Source: Halieaceae bacterium UBA4452 (GTDB lineage Bacteria; Pseudomonadota; Gammaproteobacteria; Pseudomonadales; Halieaceae). From it: DNA of 16,557 nt. Shown one piece after another: positions 8,058 to 14,981 of this stretch. Position 1 is the stretch's first letter, and each line of letters starts with the position of its first letter. The notes under the pieces were generated by a model that saw only the letters and a list, made by a program, of their open reading frames with translations, did no database searches and was not told the DNA's origin. The translations under genes and the position numbers were made by a program. The stretch spans positions 1 to 16,557 of the forward strand of contig DGPA01000028.1 of the NCBI GenBank assembly GCA_002389505.1. Reading direction: 5' to 3'.

Positions 8058-9366
8058 TCGATGTGGTGTTGCTCTTGGTACCCCAAGATTCGAGCTCTAC
8101 GCCCATGAGTTTTTGTGCGGTATAGCCTAGGCGGCAACCCGGAGAACCGCCGCCATCGATGTGCAATCCGGTTTTGACCCTTCCGCCGGCGCTGCCAGCG
8201 CTAAACATGGGAATGCCGTCTATGCCATGAACTTTGGCAAAGGATTGGTCCGTATTGGCGTATATCAGGGCGTTGTCCAACAGCGTGCCATCGCCCTCTT
8301 TACAGTTCGCCAAGGCGCCTACGTAGTAGGCCCACTCTTCCATAGCGCGACGGGTATACCAAGAGGTATTGGGTTGATAGCCCAGCGCATCGTCGACGGC
8401 TTCCTCGTGGGTAGCCGTATGGTGGGGTTTGTCATAACCGGGTCTGGTCGTTGCTGAAAATGCAGACGCGTAGAACATGTTAAATACCCGGGTTTGATCG
8501 CAAGCAACTGCCATCAGCATTAAATCTGTGAGCATGCGATGACGCTTAGAGACTAAATCGGCATCCAGTCCGGCGGGTAAGTCCGAGGGAGCAGCCGCAA
8601 CCACACAGGCTTCTCGTGGGTCCGGTTTGGTTAGCTGCAGGTCAAACCGATTTTCAAGATCACGCAGGCCGGTGAAATATTGATCCAATCGTTGGCGATC
8701 TTCGGCACCCAGCGATTTTTCCAATTTACGCGCATCTTCGCGCACCGCAGAAAGCGCACTTTTTCGCACTAAAACACTGGGGTCAGGCGCGAACGTTTTG
8801 GCATTTGGGTGTTGAAAGTCGTCGCCAAATAAGCGGTTATAAAAACGCAGGGGTGACCATTCTGGCTGGTTTACTGAATTGCCGCCTTCGTAGCTAAAGC
8901 TATCCCGCACGTCACCCGTGGCGGTTGCGCTAAGGCTTTTGAAGCGGGTCGCGTTACCTATTTGGCGCGCAATGGACACATCGATGGTCTCGCCCGGCCT
9001 GTTTTCTGAGGTATAGGGTGCGGTGCCCGATCGCAGCACTACCCAGCCGGAATGGTGGCAGAGGTTGGGCGCGTCGTCCCGAAATACGTGGAAATTGGTA
9101 TAGAGGTTTATATGCTCCTGCACCGGCGCTAAAGCGGCAATCTCTTCAGGCAAATCAAAATTGGCGCCGGTATTCTTAGGCACAAATATCGATTCACTCA
9201 TCCCTAGACCCCATGACCAGGTGCCAAATCGCTGTGGAATGGGCAGTCCATTGGCCATGGCACTACCGTTGTCGCTCAGGAATAGGTTCAGTAACGGCAG
9301 CCCAACAGAAACCATCCCCCCGTTGAGGGTGCCGCGTAAAAACCGTCGTCGATTAAATGTTCTCAT
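8032..9366 (-). CDS. DUF1552 (PF07586) family protein, Tat-exported
   Basis: A 444-residue protein that starts with a twin-arginine signal (RRRFLRG, 6-12, then a hydrophobic stretch to about 30), so it is exported folded, possibly with a bound cofactor. The rest matches the DUF1552 pattern: PQRFGTWSWGLGM early (45-56), a His motif CHHSGW (103-108, the place of the family's HxxSHH-like region), ETIDVSIARQIG (126-137), a Lys/Arg-rich helix before DLENRFDLQL, MLTDLMLMAVACDQTRVFNM, and late segments DGTLLDNALIYANTDQS and IPMFSAGSAGG. The family is distantly like sulfatase/alkaline-phosphatase-type folds but has no established activity. It is nearly always encoded beside DUF1592-type proteins, as here, where the two genes overlap by 4 bp (ATGA). 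Length is normal. Confidence 0.88.
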   Translation of the reverse strand: MRTFNRRRFLRGTLNGGMVSVGLPLLNLFLSDNGSAMANGLPIPQRFGTWSWGLGMSESIFVPKNTGANFDLPEEIAALAPVQEHINLYTNFHVFRDDAPNLCHHSGWVVLRSGTAPYTSENRPGETIDVSIARQIGNATRFKSLSATATGDVRDSFSYEGGNSVNQPEWSPLRFYNRLFGDDFQHPNAKTFAPDPSVLVRKSALSAVREDARKLEKSLGAEDRQRLDQYFTGLRDLENRFDLQLTKPDPREACVVAAAPSDLPAGLDADLVSKRHRMLTDLMLMAVACDQTRVFNMFYASAFSATTRPGYDKPHHTATHEEAVDDALGYQPNTSWYTRRAMEEWAYYVGALANCKEGDGTLLDNALIYANTDQSFAKVHGIDGIPMFSAGSAGGRVKTGLHIDGGGSPGCRLGYTAQKLMGVELESWGTKSNTTSSDIGEILI

Positions 9367-11129
9367 AACTGACTCTCGAGGCTTCCAAAGCGCTGCAGCG
9401 TTGACAGCGAAAGCTGTTCTTCCGAAATCCGTGCCGGCGCATCATCCATGCGCCAGTCACCTCTATTTAGCGAATCTGTATCTTCGTCAGATGACGCTGA
9501 TCTCACGGTCGAAAAAGCCGAGCTCAGGGTTAACGCCTTGAGCGTAGCGGGCAATCGATACTGATTGGCGACAAAACGATCTTCCAACCAAGCCAACGTG
9601 GCTTGGTCATCTTTTAATGATAGAGGGCCACCTGTGCTGTAGGCATATAGCCGGCCTACCAAACAGGCTGAAAGCTTGGGATGATTACGCAAGGCCACGG
9701 CCAGTCCCTCAATCGACTGATAAGTAACGCCGTCCAGCTCACCACTAATGTCCAATTCGACGCCATTTTCGGCCTCCCGAAACAGGCCCGCACCGTCAAA
9801 GTTCTCAAGCGCCAACCCTATGGGATCGGTGATCAGATGGCAGCCAGCGCAGGATGGGTTGCTGTTATGCGCCGCCAAACGGTCTCGCGCCGTTAATGCA
9901 TGTTCGTCTTCTTCCAGGCTAGAAAAGTCGACGTTGGGTGGCGGCGACGGAACCACCTGGCACAAGAATTCTTCACGCAACGCTTGTCCGCGCAGGGTGG
10001 GTGAGCTTCTCACCGAATGGGAGTTAGCGGCTAAAAAACTGAGGTGAGTCAGCAATCCAATCCTTGGGCTATCTTCCGGAAATTCGTGCGCTACCCAACC
10101 CTTAGCACTCGGCGTGCCGTAGGCTACCGCGAGCGAGGGGGACATAAACGTCTTACGGGTGGTGAACAAGTCCCGGTAATCGGCTTGCTGAACCAGTAAG
10201 TGGTCGACAATGGTTCGAAGCGTTTGCTCCCGGGCATTTTCCAACGTAGTCGCCGTAATCATAGGATAAACCGCTGGATCTTTGGCGAGACTGTTAAAAT
10301 TATCGAACCCTAGCATATCGTCAAAAAAGGCCCGCATGCCGGCCTCAATCCGACTGCTAGCCAGCAAGCGATCTACTGCCTTTGCCAAGCCCTGGGGACT
10401 TTGCAGCGCATGGGTCTGGGCGGCCAGCAATAGCGCATCGTCCGGTGGACCATTCCACAGGAAAAAACTCAGGCGGGATGCCAATGAATAGCTATCAAGA
10501 CGCTGGATGCCCGGCTTATCCGGGTGCGGCTCTGCGCGATCGACCACAAAAATAAATGCCGGACTTATCAGCATGGCTTCCAATGACAGCGCAAGACCTT
10601 CGTAAAAGTCCCCCGTTTGCTGGGTCGCGTAGTCGGCAATGGCGACCAATTCTGCCAATTGTATATCCGTGAGTGGCCGCCGATAGACTAATCGCCCTGT
10701 GTCTTTTAAGAACTGCTCTGCGCAGGAGGGGTCCGATGCGGTTGAACGCTGTGGGCGGCAGGGGATCAAATAGTCTCGATGGAATTCGTCCACCACTTTT
10801 TCGGCCACGCTAGCCGCCGATTGCTGAATTTGAGAGATCTGGTCCGAGGTCACGCCAGCGAAGGCCGCGCCAGAAGAGAGTAGACCGCCGACGCGCTGCA
10901 TGGGGGGCATGGGCGTCAGTAAGCTGTTGCCAATATCTTCGCCGAAAATCTGGCTTATGCTGTTGGTATATTGCTCGCTAGTTAATAAGCGGGTACGAGC
11001 CACGGAATCCGCCTCTAGCAGGTCCAGGGGCTGGTTAGCTTCTCGCGCACATCCGACCAGCAACAGCAAAGCCACGCCGACCGAGCAATGCTTTGCTAAC
11101 TGAGATTTGTTGACTGTCTGCCTGCCCAC
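9363..11129 (-). CDS. DUF1592-family multidomain lipoprotein (DUF1587/1595/1592/1588/1585) with CxxCH
   Basis: A 588-residue protein with a lipoprotein signal: a hydrophobic stretch then LVGC with C27 as the lipidation site. The domain string typical of planctomycete-style secreted proteins follows in order: DUF1587 (about 46-80, LLTSEQYTNSI), DUF1595 (about 120-185, with GRLVYRRPLT), DUF1592 (about 205-333, with LASRLSFFLWNGPPDD), DUF1588 (about 350-450, with HSVRSSPTLRG and CAGCHLITDPIGLALENFDG) and DUF1585 (about 462-545). CAGCH at 427-431 is a possible heme c attachment site. In larger relatives a cytochrome c domain precedes these domains; here that part is absent and a separate triheme cytochrome is encoded upstream. 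The start is GTG with AAAGGG upstream. No enzymatic role is established for the family. Confidence 0.88.
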   Translation of the reverse strand: MGRQTVNKSQLAKHCSVGVALLLLVGCAREANQPLDLLEADSVARTRLLTSEQYTNSISQIFGEDIGNSLLTPMPPMQRVGGLLSSGAAFAGVTSDQISQIQQSAASVAEKVVDEFHRDYLIPCRPQRSTASDPSCAEQFLKDTGRLVYRRPLTDIQLAELVAIADYATQQTGDFYEGLALSLEAMLISPAFIFVVDRAEPHPDKPGIQRLDSYSLASRLSFFLWNGPPDDALLLAAQTHALQSPQGLAKAVDRLLASSRIEAGMRAFFDDMLGFDNFNSLAKDPAVYPMITATTLENAREQTLRTIVDHLLVQQADYRDLFTTRKTFMSPSLAVAYGTPSAKGWVAHEFPEDSPRIGLLTHLSFLAANSHSVRSSPTLRGQALREEFLCQVVPSPPPNVDFSSLEEDEHALTARDRLAAHNSNPSCAGCHLITDPIGLALENFDGAGLFREAENGVELDISGELDGVTYQSIEGLAVALRNHPKLSACLVGRLYAYSTGGPLSLKDDQATLAWLEDRFVANQYRLPATLKALTLSSAFSTVRSASSDEDTDSLNRGDWRMDDAPARISEEQLSLSTLQRFGSLESQL

Positions 11130-11211
11130 GCGGTTACCCTTTTATTTACGTGCTGACTCTACGCCTGATACTACTGAAATAACAGTTTACCCAATAATGT
11201 TAGTCGCTGAG
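11130..11211 (-). other. Spacer inside the - strand operon with a 23-bp dyad
   Basis: This 82-bp gap separates the cytochrome gene from the five tightly packed genes that follow. It contains arms TAACA (11180-11184) and TGTTA (11198-11202) with 13 bp between. No clear Rho-independent terminator is seen. The spacer could hold a second promoter or a processing site, but no good -35/-10 pair stands out. Confidence 0.35.
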
Positions 11212-12501
11212 TTAGCGCTGCTGCGCTACCTGCGCAAGACTCACTTGACCCGCGTCATTGCTCCAAGAGTTGCGGATAAAACTGGCCACTGCCGCGACTT
11301 CCTCGTTAGTTAACAGGTATTGATAAGGCTTCATGGGCTCCAGCCAGCGCGACTCTCCGCTAGGGTCAGGCAATTGTGGGCCATAGAGAATAGCGTTGAT
11401 CATTGACGCAGGATTGTCTGACTGGACGACTAGGCTCGCAGAATTCAATGCCGGCCCCATGTCTGTATCACCCTCGCCACTCGGCAAGTGACAGGTGCCA
11501 CAATGCAGATTATAAATGGTTTGACCTTGCCCCATGAGCTCAGCGCTGGGAGGCGTACTCGGCGCCTTATCCACTGAGGGAAGCGCCTTTAAGTAGGTTG
11601 CCATGGCCCGAATGTCTGCCTCTTTTAAATAGCGCGTGCTATTCAAAATGACGTCATTCATGGGACCAAAAGTTTGCAGAAAACGATTCTCGCCGGTCAA
11701 CAGATATTGGCTGAGGTCGTCGTGCTCCCAGAGATCCAAGCCGTGACCGGCGGAGGTTAAACTGGGTGCGGACCAGTGGCGATATTCCCCGCCGGGTATA
11801 CGATCTAAGTACTCACCGCCACCCATATGTTGAGATTGGCTTTTTGCGCCCAATCGATTGCGAGGCGTGTGGCAGGCACTGCAATGGGCAAGACCTTCGA
11901 CCAAGTAGGCACCTCGATTCCACTCGGCTGACCGTTCGGCAACAGGTTCATAGACCTCTGGCTTAAAATAGAGAAACTTCCAAAAGGCCATGAGAGAGCG
12001 CAGGTTGTAAGGAAAGCCCAGCGAATTGTCCGGTGGCGTTTGCTTCACGGCCGGCACGCGCTGCATATAGGCGAACATAGCGAGGATGTCTTGGTCTGTC
12101 ACTAAAGCAAGGGACGTATAGGGGAAAGCGGGATAGAGATGTTCGCCATTGGGGCGCACCCCGTAGCGCAGGGCGTTGAGAAACTCTCGATCAGTCCAAC
12201 CACCAATACCCGTTTCTGGGTCCGGCGTAATATTTGTGGAGTAAATGGTGCCAAATTCTGTCTTAAAGGCTACCCCGCCGGCCATAAACTCTCCGCTGAC
12301 GCTGGTATGACAGCTGGCGCAGTTACCTGCGGTGACCAGATAGCGCCCACGCTCAAACAATTCATTCTCAGTGAACCCTGAAGCCTGTAGGGGAATGCCC
12401 GCGTTTAAAGTCGGACTACGCAAGACAATGACTAACGCAGAAACGGCCAGCAAGGCAAAGCCGGTCAGGCCAAGCACAACAAAAGAGCGACGATGCAACA
12501 C
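11212..12501 (-). CDS. Triheme membrane-bound cytochrome c (dehydrogenase cytochrome-subunit type)
   Basis: A 429-residue protein with an N-terminal hydrophobic segment (about 7-27) and three CxxCH heme sites: C61/C64/H65, C207/C210/H211 and C334/C337/H338. Spacing and landmarks (FERGRYLVTAGNCASCH, FGTIYSTNITPDPETGIGGW, RPNGEHLYPAFPYTS, WNRGAYLVEGLAHCSACHTPRN) match the triheme cytochrome subunit of acetic-acid-bacterium alcohol dehydrogenase and of gluconate and sorbitol dehydrogenases. Those subunits pass electrons from a periplasmic dehydrogenase to quinone or an oxidase. No dehydrogenase subunit is encoded in this window; the next genes downstream are the DUF1592/DUF1552 pair, which may be its partner. 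The GTG start is followed at once by a TTG codon; the ribosome-binding site is weak. It is the first gene of the operon. Confidence 0.92.
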   Translation of the reverse strand: MLHRRSFVVLGLTGFALLAVSALVIVLRSPTLNAGIPLQASGFTENELFERGRYLVTAGNCASCHTSVSGEFMAGGVAFKTEFGTIYSTNITPDPETGIGGWTDREFLNALRYGVRPNGEHLYPAFPYTSLALVTDQDILAMFAYMQRVPAVKQTPPDNSLGFPYNLRSLMAFWKFLYFKPEVYEPVAERSAEWNRGAYLVEGLAHCSACHTPRNRLGAKSQSQHMGGGEYLDRIPGGEYRHWSAPSLTSAGHGLDLWEHDDLSQYLLTGENRFLQTFGPMNDVILNSTRYLKEADIRAMATYLKALPSVDKAPSTPPSAELMGQGQTIYNLHCGTCHLPSGEGDTDMGPALNSASLVVQSDNPASMINAILYGPQLPDPSGESRWLEPMKPYQYLLTNEEVAAVASFIRNSWSNDAGQVSLAQVAQQR

Positions 12502-12533
12502 GAACGGCTATCCAAGTAGGGACTACTAGACTA

Positions 12534-12562
12534 ATTAGGCGGCATTGCACCATAGCTGTCAA
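12534..12562 (-). promoter_or_regulatory. Candidate sigma-70 promoter of the - strand operon
   Basis: Read on the - strand, a perfect TTGACA (12562-12557) is followed 17 bp later by CCTAAT (12539-12534), four of six matches to TATAAT; TAATTA two bases further is an alternative. Transcription would begin near 12527 and leave a leader of about 25 bases before the cytochrome start. Confidence 0.5.
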
Positions 12563-12576
12563 TGGCATTTACCCCA

Positions 12577-12591
12577 TGCCGATACTCGGCA
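12577..12591. promoter_or_regulatory. Inverted repeat, possible operator
   Basis: TGCCGA-TAC-TCGGCA is a perfect 6-bp inverted repeat with a 3-bp centre. It lies about 15 bp upstream of the -35 of the candidate - strand promoter, between the two divergent units. It could be a regulator site for both; no family can be named. Confidence 0.35.
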
Positions 12592-12656
12592 CAGGTCATG
12601 GTGTAAGGGTCAATCCCGCGCTCAAGAGGCGTCGGCGACGGGCGCTGTAAACCACT

Positions 12657-12671
12657 GAGTCAGCAGGACTC
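12657..12671. promoter_or_regulatory. Inverted repeat touching the + strand -35
   Basis: GAGTC-AGCAG-GACTC, with 5-bp arms, ends on the first bases of the candidate -35 box of the + strand promoter (TCGACA at 12670). A protein bound there could block or recruit polymerase. Short arms leave a real chance of coincidence. Confidence 0.3.
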
Positions 12672-12697
12672 GACAGACATCGCAAAACAAGTATGCT
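12670..12697 (+). promoter_or_regulatory. Candidate sigma-70 promoter of the creatininase-like operon
   Basis: TCGACA (12670-12675; five of six matches) is followed after 16 bp by TATGCT (12692-12697; four of six). Transcription from near 12704 would leave only about six bases before the GTG at 12710 but about 27 before the TTG at 12731, which has a good ribosome-binding site. Confidence 0.4.
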
Positions 12698-12719
12698 GAG
12701 AAATCGCTGGTGGTCATCC

Positions 12720-12724
12720 GGGAG
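12720..12724 (+). promoter_or_regulatory. Ribosome-binding site pointing to a TTG start
   Basis: GGGAG lies six bases before a TTG codon at 12731, in frame with the creatininase-like gene. The in-frame GTG at 12710 has no comparable site. Confidence 0.5.
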
Positions 12725-12730
12725 TTTCTT

Positions 12731-13636
12731 TTGCCAACGCACGCACTCAATTTAGCACTATCGCTCACAACGAGCCTTGTTATCTCTGCGGGGGTATGGG
12801 CTGCCGAAGCGCCAGAGGACGGTGGGCAAGCTGATCCATCGCGAGCCCCCAAGGTCGCGGCCATGCTGCGCGCCGAGAGACCGATAGCGGCCGGGCAGTC
12901 TTATTGGTTAGAGGAGCTCACTTGGATGGAGGTGCGCGACCTCATCAGGTCTGGTACCCGTACCGTGATCATCCCCACAGGTGGCATAGAGGAAAACGGT
13001 CCTTATTTGGCTACCGGTAAACACAATCTTATTCTTGAAGGGCTCTGTCCGGCTATTGCCGAAAATCTGGCAAATGCACTCTGCGCGCCCATTGTCAAAT
13101 TTGTCCCGGAAGGGGACATCTATCCGCCCACAGGTTCAATGCTATTTCCAGGCACGATTAGCTTGAGCGAAGCGACTTACGAAGCGCTACTGATTGATAT
13201 CGGCAGCAGCCTGAAGCAATCGGGTTTCACGGACGTTGTTTTTATTGGTGACAGCGGTGGCAATCAGGTGGGCATGAATAAGGCCGCGGCGATGCTGAAC
13301 CAACAATGGGCTGGCTCCGGTACCCAATTCCATTTTGTGGGCGAATTTTATGATCCGGGCTGGGTAGCCACCGAAGACTATACCCGGCAGGTATTGGGAG
13401 TGGACGAGACCGGAAACGACGGCTACCACGACGATATTTGGGTGACAGCAATGATGATGGTGTCCGATCCCAACCACGTTCGTTATTCAGAACGAGTGGC
13501 CGCTGGCCTTGATTCGATTAATGGGGTGAAGATCAGTCCATTAGCCGAAACCATTCAGTTGGGTCGAGATATGATTGCGTTCAGGGCGAGCTATACCGCC
13601 GATGCTATTCGCGAGGCTATAGCAGACAATGAATGA
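12731..13636 (+). CDS. Exported creatininase-family protein with altered metal-site residues
   Basis: The protein has 301 residues from the TTG at 12731 (308 from the GTG at 12710; numbering below is from the GTG). A hydrophobic stretch at about 13-30 ending AAEA is a signal peptide, so it is periplasmic, whereas classical creatininase is cytosolic. The fold's landmarks are present: PTGGIEENGP (89-98), FVPEGDIYPPTGSMLFPGTISLS, VFIGDSGGNQ (177-186) and GYHDDIWVTAMMM (238-250). Creatininases hydrolyse cyclic amides (creatinine, formamide-type compounds) with two metals. Here the usual E-x-H-G is EENG (E94 kept, N96 for His), the Asp nine residues later is H105, the NGHGGN motif is GDSGGN (S182 for His) and the late E-T-S is V-T-A. 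It may bind metal differently or act on another substrate. The end overlaps the YjiH gene by 8 bp. Confidence 0.8.
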   Translation: MPTHALNLALSLTTSLVISAGVWAAEAPEDGGQADPSRAPKVAAMLRAERPIAAGQSYWLEELTWMEVRDLIRSGTRTVIIPTGGIEENGPYLATGKHNLILEGLCPAIAENLANALCAPIVKFVPEGDIYPPTGSMLFPGTISLSEATYEALLIDIGSSLKQSGFTDVVFIGDSGGNQVGMNKAAAMLNQQWAGSGTQFHFVGEFYDPGWVATEDYTRQVLGVDETGNDGYHDDIWVTAMMMVSDPNHVRYSERVAAGLDSINGVKISPLAETIQLGRDMIAFRASYTADAIREAIADNE

Positions 13637-14978
13637 TGCTGACGACAAACCGGTGGCCATTAATGCGCGTAGCGTTGCCAAATTTGCCATTCCATCGATC
13701 CTAAGCCTGCTGCTGTTTCTGATACCCGTCACTATCGACGGCGAGAGCACTCTACTTATTTCGGTGGCCGCAGCGTTGCTGAAAACCCACCTTGCGCCCA
13801 TCTTGCCGGCACTGATTCTGTTTATTACCTTGAGCTCGGCAACCTTGAGCATTTATTGTGCCTTTCAACCTCACACGCAAGGATTACTCGGCAAACTGTT
13901 CAATGTTGAATGGTATTGGATGCTGCTGCGCATCATTGGCGCAATGGTAGCGTTTATGGTGTTCTTTCAGCTTGGCCCGCAAGCTGTATGGGGACAAAGC
14001 ACCGGTTCCACCATGGTGAATCAGCTGGTTCCGACCGTCATGACGCTGTTTTTGGCGGTGATTTTTTTGCTGCCCCTCATGACAGAGTTCGGCATTATGG
14101 AATTTGTTGGGGTATGGGTAGCGCGAGTGTTTAGGCTGCTATTTCGACTGCCCGGGCGAGGCGCCATTGATGCCATGGCATCCTGGCTAGGAGCCGCACC
14201 GTTGGGCGTGGTGGTGACGACCGAGCAGTATGAGCGCGGGTATTACAGTCGGCGTGAAGCGCTGTCGATAGTATCTTCCTTTTCGCTGGCTTCAGTGGCG
14301 TTTTGTTTGCTGATTGCCACCCTGCTACGTATTGAGCATCTGTTCCTGCCGTTCTACGGATCGGTAGCGATAGCCTCAGTGGTGCTGGCCACTGTGGTCT
14401 GCCGGATACCGCCTCTGAGCCGAATAGCCGATGATTTTCACTGTGAATCTAGTCGATCTGAGCTGGTGCCAGAAGGTTATTCCACGGGACGCTGGGCGTT
14501 AGGGTTGGCGGTAAAACGGGCAGCCAATGCCGCCCCGCCGAAGCAGCAACTTCAGGAAAGCGGGGTCAAACTACTCGACCTGTGGTTCGGACTGATTCCC
14601 ACGGTTATTGCCATTGGTACTCTCTCGCTGATGTTGGCGGAATACACGCCCATCTTTAACTGGATATCGCTGCCTTTTCGTTATTATCTTGAGTTACTGG
14701 GGGTTCCAGAGGCGGCGGCTGCGGCACCTTCCATGGTGGTCGGTTTTGCCGATATGATTCTGCCAGCCATTCTTGGGGGCGGTATAGAAAGCGAATTTAC
14801 CCGTTTCGTTATTGCCGGCGTATCGGTAACCCAAGTTATCTATATGTCTGAAATTGGCGCGCTGTTGCTGCGCTCAAAAATGCAAACCAGTGTTTGGCAG
14901 CTAGCCGCCATATTTTTAGTCCGCACTGTTTTTGCCATTCCTTTATTTGTGCTGCTTGGCCATCTTTTTCTGGATTAA
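13629..14978 (+). CDS. YjiH-family membrane protein (nucleoside-recognition/Gate type)
   Basis: A 449-residue inner-membrane protein with about ten hydrophobic segments. It matches the YjiH family, whose members carry Gate-type domains. Landmarks are SILSLLLFLIPV near the N-terminus, the central LPLMTEFGIMEFVGVWVARVF, FRLPGRGAIDAMASWLG and TTEQYERGYYSRREAL (about 150-220), and a second Gate-like half after a hydrophilic loop (about 275-315). The family is thought to transport small solutes, but no substrate is established. In E. coli, yjiH lies beside the isoaspartyl dipeptidase gene iadA, so pairing with an amide hydrolase, as here with the creatininase-like gene, has a parallel. The ATG at 13629 lies inside the previous gene (ATGAATGA), with GAGG upstream, so translation is probably coupled. 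Confidence 0.83.
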   Translation: MNDADDKPVAINARSVAKFAIPSILSLLLFLIPVTIDGESTLLISVAAALLKTHLAPILPALILFITLSSATLSIYCAFQPHTQGLLGKLFNVEWYWMLLRIIGAMVAFMVFFQLGPQAVWGQSTGSTMVNQLVPTVMTLFLAVIFLLPLMTEFGIMEFVGVWVARVFRLLFRLPGRGAIDAMASWLGAAPLGVVVTTEQYERGYYSRREALSIVSSFSLASVAFCLLIATLLRIEHLFLPFYGSVAIASVVLATVVCRIPPLSRIADDFHCESSRSELVPEGYSTGRWALGLAVKRAANAAPPKQQLQESGVKLLDLWFGLIPTVIAIGTLSLMLAEYTPIFNWISLPFRYYLELLGVPEAAAAAPSMVVGFADMILPAILGGGIESEFTRFVIAGVSVTQVIYMSEIGALLLRSKMQTSVWQLAAIFLVRTVFAIPLFVLLGHLFLD

Positions 14979-14981
14979 TTT

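Noticed and set aside
9161..9541. 126-codon + strand frame across the DUF1592/DUF1552 junction
   Set aside because: It lies antisense to two well-supported genes, has no family likeness and a random composition.
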